In this document: one piece after another, positions 34,901 to 47,093 of the stretch
How positions within the stretch are numbered: the first letter of the stretch is position 1
Layout of the letters: each line of letters starts with the position of its first letter
Source of the DNA: Brachionus manjavacas
Taxonomy: Eukaryota; Rotifera; Eurotatoria; Ploima; Brachionidae
Direction: 5' to 3'
Length of the DNA: 64,000 nt
NCBI GenBank assembly: GCA_019054805.1
Contig: JAHQIY010000001.1
Location: 3,486,501 to 3,550,500, forward strand
Made by a program: the position numbers and the translations under genes
The notes under the pieces: generated by a model
The model's database searches: none
Told to the model about the DNA's origin: nothing
What the model saw: only the letters and a program-made list of their open reading frames with translations

Positions 34901-37900
34901 CCGGGCCTGCTGGGCGAGCGTCAGTGCGTGGTCGTGTTGTACGACTACACCGAGCAGAGTCCGCGCGATGTGTCCGTGAAAAAAGGCGACGTGCTCACGC
35001 TGCTCAATGCCAACAACAAGGACTGGTGGAAGGTGGAGATCAACGACCGGCAGGGCTTTGTGCCCGCTGCCTACGTCAAGCGCATTGAGATGTCGGGCGA
35101 CAGCCAAACGGAGACCACGCCCGGACTCAACGTTGCCTCGCGACAACACCAAATCGAAAAAAAGTACTTGGACTTGTTGGAGTTGGGCCGCGAGCGCAGC
35201 TTGAAGCTGCAGCAGGCGTGCGATGCGCACAAGATTGTGCGCGACGCGGCCGAGCTCGCGCTCTGGATCGAGGACAAGGAGAAGATTGCGAGCGAGGAGG
35301 AGACGGGCGAGAGTGCCGAGGAAATCGAGCTGATCACTCGCCGCTTCGAGGACTTCAAAAAAGACCTCAAAATAAACGAGGACAAAATAGACGAGTTGAA
35401 TCGCATGAGCGAACGCTTGAGGCAGATCGGCGAAATCGACTCGGCTAACAAAATTCAGTCCGAGGTCGAAATTTTGAACATCAAGTGGACCGAGCTGCAG
35501 AAGGTGACCGCGCATCGCCAACACAAGCTCATGTCGGCTCACGAGGTCCAGAGGTTTCAGCGCGACACCGACGAGACCATGGACTGGATCAATGAGAAAA
35601 ACGAGGCGATTCACTTGGACGTCGAGTTGGGACACGACTTGCCCAGTGTGAAGAGGCTGCAGCGCAAGCACGACGGCTTCGAGCGAGATTTGGAGGCGCT
35701 CGGCAATCGGATACGCGAACTAGACGACATATCCCAAAAGTTGATGAACACGCATCAGGCCCAGGCCGAGGAGATTTACCAGAAGCAGATTCGGATTCAG
35801 CAGGCGTGGACTGAGTTGACGCAGAAGGCCGATGCCAAAAAGACCAGGCTGCTCGATGCATTCGACTATCAGAATTTTGTGGCCAACTTTAGGGACTTGA
35901 CTTCGTGGATTAATTCGATGATTGCTCAGGTGTCTAGTGACGAGTTGGCCAAAGATGTTGCCGGCGCTGAAGCTCTACTTGAACGCAATCATGTAACTTT
36001 TTTTTTTACTCATTTAATTGATTTGAATCATTTTCAATAATAGGTTTTTTTAGTCACAAGTCTCAGGTCATGTCATTGACATTAATTTTTTTTTTACTTT
36101 TCTGTCAAAAAGAATTAATTTGGCCGTCCCAAAACTGCCAGGAACGGCAAATAGTTTATGTGACCGTCACAAAAACTGCCAGGAACGGCAAATAGTTTAT
36201 GTGACCGTCACAAAAACTGCCAGGAACGGCAAATAGTTTATGTTGCCGTAAAATATTTAAAAAATATTGAAAATATCTTTTAATAAAAAAATTAAAAATC
36301 GCATAAACTTTTTAGAGAGAAAAAAAAATTAATTTATCTTATATCAAGTGCAAAATTGTGTCTTTAAGAAATTATGCTCATTATTTTTACTGAATCAAAG
36401 TCCCTTACCCTTTAGTTAAAAAAAAATATTTTGACAGTATAAAAAAATAGTAAAAACAAAATCTAAGTTAACCCATGAGTTAAATTTGTGACATATTAAA
36501 ACCTATTCTGGTCATCATTATACAGTAGCTTTTATCTAAATATGATTTTTTTGAAACTCTTACAGATAAGAAAATAATTTGTTTTACCTTTTTCTCTATT
36601 CCTGTTTTTTGTTAATGTTACCAAATCGGATAATAATAACAAAAATATTTAGAGTGATCGGATTATAATGAAAAAGTTTATTTTTTACTATCGAAAAAGC
36701 TAAAGGAATTTTTTAAGGGTCTAATATTAGAAAAAAAACAATTTTCTTTTAAAAATTTAACAAACAATTTATTTTTTTTATTTAGGGAAAAAATTGAATT
36801 TTTATAAAAGCATACTGTATACTGTTAACCGTTTTCATGAAATTTATAATATTAATTAATGCCCAGGTTTTATTTGAATCTTAAACTCAGATTCTTTAAA
36901 AATCAACTCCTGTAACTTCCGAAACGTGTGAAATTTTTTTTTTTAATTAAAAATTGATTATTTAAAAAATTTCTCGATATAGATTCATCGGCTTCAAATA
37001 GAAGCCAAATACCAAAGAATGGTAAAATCATCTGAACCTCCATCTAAACTACTTCTTACTATCTCCTTACTCTCAAAATTTTTAACACTCTTTTGTATGT
37101 GCTCTTAACTGGATTTGTTCTCTTGAACTATTAGAAAACTTCTTTTAATTTTTATGAAAATGAGTGCTAATTTTTTGCATCGTATTAGGAACATCGTATG
37201 GAAATTGATGCCCGTGGCGATACTTTCCAAGAGTTTGAAGACTTTGGCAATGAACTGATAAGAAATGGTCACTATGAAAGCGAGAATATTCGCGAAAAGC
37301 TAGAAGAAATGCAACAAATGAGAGATCAGTTGGAACAGGCATGGAAATCACGTCAGGATAGGTTAGATCAGTGCTTGGAGCTTCAATTGTTCAATAGAGA
37401 CAGCGAAACTGCTGAACAATGGATGAAATCGAGAGAAAACGCACTCAAAGATGATAATTCTCAGTCGGGCAGCTCTGGCGATGGCGTCGAAGCAGCCATA
37501 AAGAGACATGAAGATTTTGATCGAGCCATAAACGCCCAAGAGGAAAAAATAGCCAACTTAAAAGACTTCGCTGGTACTTTAATGCAAAACGAACATTATG
37601 ACAAAGAAAATGTTCAGAATAGAATTGATGACGTTCTGCAAAGATGGGAAAAATTAAGACAAGCTTTGCTCGAACATAGATCAAAATTGGGTGAATCACA
37701 AACTTTGCAGGACTTTTCACGTGATGCAGACGAAATCGAAGCATGGATTATTGAAAAGCTTCAAGGCGCCACTGATGAAACTCTCAAAGAACCATCAAAT
37801 ATTCAGGTATATTATCTAATAGATTTTTAACAGATAAGAAACATTAAAAATTTCAACCAGATTAATAACGATTTACAGTTAGGAAAAGCCGAGGTATTGA

Positions 37901-40900
37901 TAATATTTTTTTTCAAAAATACATAAGCTTGTTGATAGTTTATTTGAGAAAAGTTTGCTTTTAGGCATGAATACTAACGAACATTAACAAACTAACAAAA
38001 ACTTTATTAATTCAGAAAAAGGTATTTTTAAATTGAGAAAAAAGTGTTTAACTGTTTAAAAATTAATTAGTCGATTAGATTTTTTTATGATTTTTTTTAA
38101 ATTTAATCGGAAAAAGGGCATATAAGAGTTTATTTTTAGATATAAAGATCAATCTTTGAAATAATTTTATTTAAAAGTTAAATTTTATAAAGATTTAAAA
38201 ATTAAATAATTTTAAAAAAATTCTCAATCCACTGATAAAGATTTTTTAAATTTAAATTTATAAACAGCTTCTATTTATTTTGATATTTTTTATCTCAAAA
38301 GAATTTGTATCCAGCTTTAAAAATTCAATTTTAAAATTAAATCAGCTATTAAATTTCAAAAAAAAATTTACAAAAAAAGAGTAAATACAATTTAATTTAA
38401 AAAATTTATTTTTTTAATGGAGTGAGAAAAAATCTTATTAATTATTCTAATATTTTTAATTGTCATAAAAATGTAATGATCCCGATTAATTATAAAAAAA
38501 ATGATGTAATTTAATTAAGAAGGTTTATTTTTTGTAAACTTTTGATCCATAGCTTAATTTTTACTATCATTAAAAAAATTTTATATACAAAAAATTAGTA
38601 AAATTGTTTAATAAACTTGAATATTTTTTTAATATTATGATTAAAAATTAATCAAAATCAGATATCGTCTTAATCAGGTAAAAGAAAATTTTCATTGAGA
38701 AAACAAATTGAAAAAAATTGTATTAAAAACTTCAACCTCTAAACTTAATTTTTTTAATCTTATTTTTAATGAATTTAAAAATCTAAGATTCTAAAAATTA
38801 TTTATAATAATTTTTATAATAATTCCAATTAAAATTTGAAATTATTTAATTGGAATTATAAAAAAAATATTATTTCAGTCAAACTTCGTTTATAAAGTAT
38901 TAAAAAAAAATTCAAGTTTATTAATCTTAATTTACTTAGAAAATATTTCCATCCAAATGTTCGATGAAACTTTTTCTGTTAATTTCGATTCTGATCATAA
39001 GCTAAAAGTAATAAAAAATATCGATATTTAAAATTGGACAAAACGATGGATTGAAAAATCAAATTTTTGTTCAGGTTCCAAAATTTTCCAAATATTAAAA
39101 TATCAATTAAAATTTAGATAAAAAAATAATTATCAATAAATAAATAAAAATAAATAAATAAAAATAAATAAATATCTTTTTAGAAAAAGAGCAGGGTTCT
39201 CTTTTTTACTGCTCTTTAGTACTAAATGGTAATTTTAATCATTATATTAAAAATTAAACGGGTCTTAGGAATTTGGGTATACCGAAGCTAAGAGAAACAC
39301 AAGTTAAAATTTAAAATTAATATTCAAACAATTTAATTGATTAAAGTATTTATTTCAATTATCAACAGTACAAAACGGAACAGGGTCTTAAAAATAAAAA
39401 ATACTCTAAAGTACCCAAAGAACAGAAGGGATTTTTAATAGGGAAAAAAAGTTGAAAATATCGAATTTGGAGGAAATTTAGCCCTTTTTAGTCAATTATT
39501 AAAAAAAAAAAATAAAATCAAAATTACTAAATGCATCTGTCTGAGAGTAAAAATAAATTTTTTTATTATATTAAAAATTAAACGGGTCTTAGGAATTTGG
39601 GTATACCGAAGCTAAGAGAAACACAAGTTAAAATTTAAAATTAATATTTAAACAATTTAATTGATTAAAGTATTTATTTCAATTATCAACATTTCAATTA
39701 AAAAAAAAATAAAATCAAAATTACTTAATGCATCTGTCTGAGAGTAAAAATAAATTTTTTTATTAATCGCGTTTTTGATTAAATTGAAAACAAAAAAAAT
39801 TAATTTTTTTCTTCTAAAGAGCCGCCTGCAAAAACAACAGGTAATGGAGGCGGAAATTTTGGCCAATTCGGACCGAATCGGCAATGTGCTGAACACGGGC
39901 AAAAGTAATTTTAGAAAAAAAAAAAAAAAAAATCTCACCCCCTAATTTCCCAAAGACCTGATCGGAAACGACAAATGCCACGGCCTAGAGAACGAAGTGG
40001 ACAACCGTCTGGCTCGCATCACCGAACAGTGGGAATTTCTGGTGCAGAAATCCAAAGAAAAATCGCTCAAGCTCAAAGAGGCGTCCAAACAGCAGACATT
40101 CAACGCCGGAGTTAAGGACATTGAGTTTTGGCTGGGCCTGGTCGAGAACCAGCTGCAGAACGAAGAGCTGGGACGCGATTTGGCCAGCGTGCAAAACCTG
40201 CTCAAAAAACACCAGCTGATCGAGGCCGACATCCAAGCGCACGAGGAGCCCATCTCAGAGTTGAACGACTTTGCGCAACAGTTCATCAACAACAACCTGT
40301 TCGAGACCAACACCATCCAGGCAACCATTGATCAGATAAACGCGCGACAAGAGGCGGTGAAGCAAGCGGGCCAGCAGCGCCGCGAACGCCTCAACGAGGC
40401 CAACACTCTCTTCCAGTTTTGTCGCGATCTGGACGACGAAGAGGCCTGGATCAAGGAGAAAAAGCTGCTGGTGAGCAGCGAGGACTATGGACGCGACTTG
40501 GCCACTGTGCAAAATTTGCGCAAGAAGCACAAGCGGCTGGACGCCGAGCTGCAGTCACACGAGCCCGCGGTCCAACAGCTGCAGGACATAGCGCAAAAGC
40601 TGCTCACCGAGTCCAACATCGGCACCAGGGACATTGAAAAGCGAGTGGAACAACTGACGGCCAACTGGACCGAGCTCAAAGAGCTGAGTGCGGAGAGGGG
40701 CGAGCGCCTCGACCAGTCGCTCAAGTACCAAAATTGGCTGGCCACTCTGGAAGAGGAATTGTCGTGGATCAACGAAAAACAACATGTCATTCAGTCGAAC
40801 GAGCTCGGCTCGTCTTTGCCGTCGGCCCAGGGCCTCATCAAAAAGCACGACGCCTTCGAGACCGACTTCAATGTGCACAAGGAACGACTGCTGGATTTGG

Positions 40901-42531
40901 TGGGCCAGGGCGAACAGCTCGTCCAGGCCAACAATCACCACGCTGGCCAAATCGGCGAGGGCACACAGGCCGCCCAGGAGCTGATCGCCAACTTGGAAGA
41001 GTTGTCGGCGGCGCGCAAAAACCGCCTCCAAGAAAACTGGTCGCTGCTGCAGTTTTTCTGGAAGGCCGAGGTGGTCGAGTCGTGGATAGGCGAAAAGCAG
41101 GCGCAGCTGCACTCGGACGACTGCGGCCACAATTTGGCCACGGTGCAAAACCTGCTCGCCAAACACGACACGTTCAACTCGGGCCTGGAGGCGTTCAACA
41201 ACGAGGGCATCAAGACCATCCAGCAGCTGAAGGACCAGATAAGCACCGGCCTGCAAGCAAACGACCTGGCCCGGGTCAAGCACCGCTACGACCAAGTGTA
41301 CGAGCGATGGCAGGCCCTGCTGGCCGCCAGTGACTCGCGCAAGGCCCAGCTCAAAGTGGCCGAGGCCAAATTCAGGCACATTGACGAGCTGTACTTGCAG
41401 TTCGCCAAAAAGGCGTCCACCTTCAACTCGTGGTTCGAGAACGCCGAGGAGGACTTGACCGACCCGGTGCGCTGCAACACCATTGAGGAAATACGCGAGT
41501 TGATCAGCGCGCACGAAAGATTCCTGGGCACTTTGGACAATGCGGTGGTCGATTTTGAAGAGCTGCAAAAGCTCGACACCGAAATAAAGTCGCTGCAACA
41601 AGGCCCCAATCCGTACACCTGGTTTACCATGGAGACACTGCGCGACACTTGGCGCTCATTGCAAAAGGCGATCAAGGACCGCGAGGGCGATCTCCAATCG
41701 GAGCAGAAGCGCCAAGAAGACAACGACCAGCTGAGACAGCAGTTCGCTCATTTGGCGTCCGATTTCTACCGCTGGTTGACAGACACGCGCAACAACATGA
41801 TGGAAATTGGCAATCAGTCGAGCAGTCTGGAGAACCAGCTGGTCGCCACTAGGCTCAAGCTCGAGGAGATCCGCAACGTCAAGCCTCAGTTCAAAAAAAT
41901 CGAAGAGCTCTCTTCCAAATTGGAAGAAAGACTCATATTGGACAACAAGTACACCGAGCATAGTGTGCTTAGTTTGGCGCAGGCCTGGGACCAGCTCGAC
42001 CAGCTGGGCATGAGAATGATTCACAATTTGGAGCAGCAGATCCAGGCGAGGAATCAGTCGGGCGTGACTGAGTCGTCGCTCAGAGAATTTTCAATGATGT
42101 TCAAACATTTCGACAGAGAAAAGTCGGGCCGATTGGACCACGACCAGTTTAAGTCGTGTCTGAGAGCGCTGGGCTATGACTTGCCCATGCCCGAGCCCGG
42201 ACACATAGACACTGTGTTCGAGAGCATTCTCAATGTGGTGGATCCGAACAGAGATGGCTTTGTCAGCCTGCAGGACTATATGGCGTTCATGATCAGCCGC
42301 GAAACAGACAACATATCGTCGGTGGACGATGTTATCAATGCGTTCAAGGCTTTGACTGAGAATGGTGACAGGCTGTTTATAACGAGAGAGGAGTTGGTGT
42401 CCAATTTGGCGCCGGATCAGGCCGAGTATTGTATTAGGAGAATGAGGCCGTACAAAGATCCCATCAAGGGCTTCGAGATAAACAATGCCTTTGATTACGA
42501 AGAGTTCACCAATTCGCTTTTCAGCAGTTGA
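31907..42531 (+). CDS. SPTAN1: Alpha-spectrin
   Basis: Four coding exons: 31907-35992 (1,362 codons), 37189-37806, 39820-39904 and 39956-42531; the introns are 1,196, 2,013 and 51 bp, all in phase. The product is about 2,454 residues, near the usual 2,400-2,470. It is a chain of spectrin repeats (recurring WI-x-EK and ...KHE... helices), an SH3 domain at about 1003-1062 ([15 protein letters not shown] ... [20 protein letters not shown]), and a C-terminal calmodulin-like EF-hand part ([40 protein letters not shown]) ending at NSLFSS. With beta-spectrin it forms the tetramer that braces the cell cortex. The third EF-hand pair looks degenerate, as is usual. Exons 1, 3 and 4 are GC-rich with C/G-ending codons, whereas exon 2 uses A/T-ending codons like its surroundings. 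Identification is certain; the symbol follows the vertebrate orthologue. Confidence 0.98.
35993..37188 (+). other. Alpha-spectrin intron 1
   Basis: The donor GTAACT directly follows the codon CAT, and the acceptor CGTATTAG precedes GAACATCGT, which restores the spectrin repeat reading (LLERNH to [11 protein letters not shown]). The intron is AT-rich and carries a three-copy 41 bp tandem repeat near its 5' end. Confidence 0.9.
36125..36250. repeat. 41 bp tandem repeat, three copies
   Basis: The core CTGCCAGGAACGGCAAATAG starts at 36135, 36176 and 36217, exactly 41 bases apart, with TTTATGTGACCGTCACAAAA between the copies. Copies are nearly identical. Each unit holds ACGGCA, and the array is bounded by inverse-related GGCCGT (36122) and TTGCCGT (36243). 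It lies in spectrin intron 1. Confidence 0.9.
37807..39819 (+). other. Alpha-spectrin intron 2
   Basis: The 2.0 kb intron runs from donor GTATAT to acceptor TTCTAAAG and joins PSNIQ to SRLQKQQ. It is almost wholly A/T and has a TAAA-type microsatellite at about 39135-39175. Its last 570 bases consist of a duplicated block described separately. Confidence 0.9.
39248..39767. repeat. Imperfect tandem duplication in spectrin intron 2
   Basis: A block of about 120 bases beginning ATTAAACGGGTCTTAGGAAT at 39253 and including GGGTATACCGAAGCTAAGAG recurs from 39576 with very few changes. A second block with AAATGCATCTGTCTGAGAGT occurs at about 39529 and again (TAATGCATC...) at about 39726. The order A-B-A-B, with about 130 bases between A and B in the first copy missing from the second, shows a duplication followed by a deletion. 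Confidence 0.9.
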
Positions 42532-43014
42532 TAGATTAAATAAAATTTCTAGGAGACACTTCTGGGTTCTTCTCCTATGATCAATTTTTTTTTATTTAAA
42601 ATTAACTATTAGTTTGCTTCGTTTAATAAATTAGTAAGAGAAAAAATAGAGTTTTTTTTTTTCTTAACAAAATTAATGATTAATTCTTCTCTTTTCTTTT
42701 TTTTTCAATGAATTTTTGTTTGTTTTTTGTAGACCCTCAATACTAGATCACATTTTTTTTTATTAAATGATAAAAAATGGAATTAAATAATTCTTTTTGT
42801 TTTTTTTTACTAATTCTGAATCGGTTTTTATAATTAGATTAAAACTGTTCTTCTTTTTTGATAATAGTTGAATACAATTTAAACTTATTATTATTAATAT
42901 TAGATTTATTAATAAAATTTAATTTAATTTTTTTTAATTCTTTTGTTATGACAGTAAAAATGCGTAATTTTTTATTAGGCCAAAAAAAATCCATGACATA
43001 AACTTTTTACTAAT
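42532..43014. other. Spectrin 3' flank
   Basis: An AATAAA-type string lies a few bases after the stop (42538-42543), followed by T-rich DNA. No coding potential. It ends at the inverted-repeat element. Confidence 0.5.
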
Positions 43015-44183
43015 ATAACATTGAAAAAGTGCGATGTTTCAAAAATTTTTTTCAGTTTCAAAAAAAAATAATTTTAAGTTAATATTGCAAGCATAATCAT
43101 ATTTGAAATTAAACTCGTTAGTGAAATAGAATGAGTTTAATTTTTATTTGGAAATTTTAAAATAAAGAAAATTCTTTTTAACTTGTAAACAATTCATTTA
43201 TTTATTTTTTACCGAGAAAATGCTACTTCAGAATAAAAACATATGAAAAAACTAAAAATAAAATTAATTAATATTAAAATAAAAAAAATAAAAATGAACA
43301 AAAAGAAAAAAAAATTCATTCAGATTTAAGTTTATATTCAATCGCTGAAAAACTGGATCTTGTCGATTAGGAGAACCAAAGTACACTTATTATACGAAAA
43401 ATTCTTGTACTCATTTTTTCAAAATAGAATTTGGTGAACAAATTTCAAATTATGGGAACGAATTGAATAAAACTAATTAATAAATGAATGCCTAATTTTC
43501 TAAACTGATATAGAAATAAATTAATATTTTTTTTATTTTTTTTTATGAAGGAGCTTTAGAAATAGCATTTGCTCTGATCTAATTGACTTGGTAATTCCAT
43601 AATCCCAAATACCCAAATGCTTAAATCTTTGCCTTTCAGCATAAATAATAAAAATTAAAGAAAATTAAAATTAATTTTTCACCCTTCAAGTTTGTGACTT
43701 TGAGGAACATAGATTCATTTATTTCGCAAAATTTTCCTACTCCGCCCAACTTTAAATTTTCTATGTAATTATTTTTTCTATCTTATTTTTTAGCATTACA
43801 TTAGCTTTTTTAAAATAGGTGAACAATTTTAGGATTAGGTGAATTAATATTTCATAAAACTTGAGAACAAGAATTGTTCCAGTTACAGGTGAACCATGGT
43901 TCACCTAACCGACTAGACTCGAAAAACTTTATTTTTTTCTTTATCGACGTGATAATCGACGTTCATTTGATGCATTTTAACAAAAACTCAATTTATAAAA
44001 TATGCAAAACAGAGCGTAGATAGTTTTTAAACAAATATTATCTTTAATCATCATATCACAAACTCTACATCAAAATTTATAAAAAAAAAACAAAGCTTTT
44101 CATGCTTGCAATATTAACTTAAAATTATTTTTTTATTTGAAACAGAAAAAAATATTTGAAACATCGCACTTTTTCAATGTTAT
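43015..44183. mobile_element. 1.17 kb element with 80 bp terminal inverted repeats
   Basis: The left arm (43015-43094) starts ATAACATTGAAAAAGTGCGA and ends TTAATATTGCAAGCAT. The right arm (44102-44183) is its reverse complement (ATGCTTGCAATATTAACTTA ... GCACTTTTTCAATGTTAT) with only a few small differences. The similarity stops sharply outside ATAACATTG and inside GCAAGCAT, as expected for a DNA transposon. The roughly 1 kb between the arms has no open frame of note, so the copy is non-autonomous. It holds a 20-base perfect palindrome at 43888. No target-site duplication could be fixed with confidence (flanks TAAT/ATTTC). Confidence 0.8.
43888..43907. repeat. 20 bp perfect palindrome
   Basis: AGGTGAACCATGGTTCACCT reads the same on both strands. 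Two further AGGTGAA half-sites stand just upstream (about 43818 and 43837). It is inside the inverted-repeat element. Confidence 0.95.
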
Positions 44184-45640
44184 TTCAACATTGGATTCAT
44201 TTTGTAATTCAAACACAAAAAAATAAACCAAATGTATTTGAATGTAATTTTAAAATTAATTAAAATGATTTGAAGCCAAACAATTTTAAATTTTGTATTC
44301 GAAAATTTTAAAATACTGATTAATATTAAATTTAATATTAATTTACAAGAGATAAAAATTTATTTAGTTTTTCCGAGCAAAATATTAAATAAATAATGAT
44401 TGATAAAATGGTTTAGTTTATTTTTATTTAGTAAAAATTGATCTCCAATATTTTTTTTCTGTAAAATACTTGTGATCTTAAAATTTTCCATCGAACTTTT
44501 TTATAAGTTTCAATAAAAAAACAAGTTATGAATAATAAAAAGAAGAAAAATCTGTAAAATTGATTATACATTTTTTATTGTGAATGAAATGAAAACATTA
44601 ATGAATTAAATTATTTTTTTGTTTCCTTCCTAAATCATTCAATTCTTTATTAAAATCTAGCATCTGCCTTGTTAAATTTTTACCTTATAATTTAACCATT
44701 TTTTTTCAATTGAGTTTAATTACCGTATCTGTAATTAATTTTTAATAAAAATTATGTTTTTAAATTTTTCTTAGCTCTGAATAAATTTAAATAAAATTTT
44801 AAAACACTAATAAATAAATATTTCGGGCAGAAAAAATTAGGATTAAGATAAATTGACATGGCTGTTAATCAACCCTTCTTTTGAAATAGTTACTTATTTA
44901 TTCTCTTGATTTAGATGTATTCTTAAATTTTTTGATTGATTTTCATTTTAATTTTTGAGATCTTAACTCTTCTAAGATGAAAACTAAAAAACGAGGACAA
45001 AAAAAGATTGAAATTACATCAAAATGACTGAAAGTCACGTTGAAAAAAAAAAATTTTCCGCTACAGGTGCTCAATGAGATTTTTAATTGTCAAAAGTATG
45101 CTTCGGTCCGATGAGAATATCTTTTTCATACATATAAATCACATTCCATCTTGTAGAGCAAAAATTTCTCTACTAGAAAATAATTTTTTTTCTTCCAAAA
45201 AAAATTTAGTCTCGAGATTTTTTCGAAAAAAGCCGAAATTTTACCGATTTTTTTGTTTTTTCTGTAACTGGTCCCATGGGACCTCCTGACCCCAAATGAG
45301 ATATACAAATTCAGAAACTAGAGAAAATTCTGAACAAATTGTAGGTTTTCCTTTTTCAAAATTTTGATTTTTAATCCAAAAAATTAGTTGAAAAAGAGGG
45401 TATTTTCTCAATTTTTATTAAAAACATTAATTTTTTTTTAAATTCATTTTTATAAAACATTATTTTTTTGTAATTATTCATTAAATTTTATTTTTATGTT
45501 CAAAAATAGTTAAGAAATTTTATAAAAAAAAATCTAAAAAAAAATCTAAGTTAAAAAATAAGAATTAACCATTATTTTTTAATTTTAATCTCTAATAAAA
45601 TCTTTTCGAAAAATCAAAATGCTAACGACTTAAGGTAAAA
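44184..45640. other. AT-rich intergenic region
   Basis: No gene is supported. A short open frame at 45074-45289 is low complexity. A 14-base perfect palindrome GGTCCCATGGGACC is at 45271-45284. Confidence 0.5.
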
Positions 45641-46122
45641 ATTTCTTGGATCTTGGTCATAACTTAGATCCGAAACTCTCGTTCCAAAAGCATCTTGAAT
45701 CAATCACAGATAAAACCCTAAAAAAAATAAATATAATTCGTAAAATCAAAAGTTTAAACATCAAAAACAAAACAATACTGTCCTTAACAATATTTAAAAG
45801 TTTTATTCGATCAAACTTCGACTACGCATTCATACCATTGCTCGTAGCAACACAAAAAATCTCTGAAGAAATTCAAAAGCTTCAAAATCGGATACTGAAG
45901 ACGATTCACTTTTTCCCAATCAGGACCAAAATCAACACCATCCATGACAAACTAAAATTAGACAAAGTATTAGTTAGAGCTAATAAATTATTCGACAAAT
46001 TTGTGGAAAGCAAATTAACCAACACACATATCGTAAAAGAAACAGAAGATTATCAAAAAAGTACAAATCAAAAATGGAAAACCCCTTTCGACCTATTTAA
46101 AGAAAAAATTCAAATAAAATAA
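45641..46122 (+). mobile_element. 5'-truncated non-LTR retrotransposon (LINE) fragment
   Basis: An open frame of about 158 residues reads like the end of a LINE reverse-transcriptase region: LDLGHNLDPKLSFQKHLES (the LG-x-x-x-D-x-x-LSF-x-x-H block after the palm), then IIRKIKSLNIKNKTILSLTI, FKSFIRSNFDYAFIPL (YKSLIRP-x-LDYG block), and EIQKLQNRILKTI (LQ-x-IQN-x-ALR block), ending in a stop at 46120-46122. The catalytic palm with the Asp-Asp pair is missing: the reading begins abruptly near 45640, typical of 5' truncation. Jockey- or CR1-like ancestry is possible, but the clade cannot be set from this part. The fragment has no internal stops, so it may be a fairly young insertion. Confidence 0.8.
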
Positions 46123-47093
46123 ACAATCTTTTATGCTTTTACAATTTTTATTTTTCGAGCAATTTTTCAAGAATATTTAATTTAATTAATTCAAAATTAT
46201 TCAATTTTTTGTATAACATTTTCTTTTTGCTCTAATTTTTGTGTTTTTTCAATTTTTTAAAAAATCAAAAATAACTTTTACAAATCCCAAAATTAACGCT
46301 AATGTGGCTGAAAGGGAGAATTAATATTCATTCCAAACAGCCAGGTGATTTTTCCCAAATTATTTTTTAAATAAATAAACATCAATTTTTGAATAGACTT
46401 AATCGTTATAAAAAGTGTTCACATGACAGATTAAATTGGAATCTTTTTCCAAATAAAGATGAACGAGCCAAGATTGCTCAAGTCTTTACTGGTTTATTCA
46501 AGCTTTTGATTCAAATGATCACATAAATGAAGAGTCAACATAAGTCGAGAAAGATCCTATAGTTCCTTTTTGCCTAAATTATGCATCTTTCGATGAAAAC
46601 AAGTGAATAATTTTAGCACGTTTACCGAAGAATGATTTTTTGAACAATATGGTCAAATACTCCTGGAAGGGTCTAGTTGACCAACATACTATCAAAACTT
46701 TTTAACATAATAATGAAAATTTTCAGCATACTTTACTTATTTATTTAAAATGCAAATTTTAAGATGAATATTAATTTCGTCTCCACCTTTAAAAAGGCAG
46801 GAAAACTTTCATTTTAAAGTTTTCATTTTAAAGTTTAAAGATAGTAAATTAAGTTTATTTGTACTTGCTACCTAGAGATGATTCAATGAATATTCGGGAA
46901 GACTTTTGGAAAAAGTAGTAAGCTAGTCAGATTTTAGTATTTTATTTAGGTGTTTGGTATGTTAATAATGCAATTATGGTGGGATGAATAATGGGTATGC
47001 TGAAAAGTTTCATTAGCATGTGAGCTATTAACAATCGAGGCTATTATATACTTCCTAATAGAAAGGATTTTCTTTTTAAAAATAGTTTTTAGT

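Noticed and set aside
33557-35671. A 704-codon antisense open frame under spectrin exon 1
   Set aside because: It mirrors the biased GAG/CTG codons of the spectrin frame and shows no independent domain. It was treated as a shadow.
39131-39178. TAAA-type microsatellite as a meaningful element
   Set aside because: Simple AT repeats are frequent throughout the window and have no special context here.
46373-46526. About 50 open codons ending in KLLIQMIT after the LINE fragment
   Set aside because: The stretch is less AT-biased than its surroundings, but it has no start context, splice sites or family match. It might be a decayed part of the mobile element.
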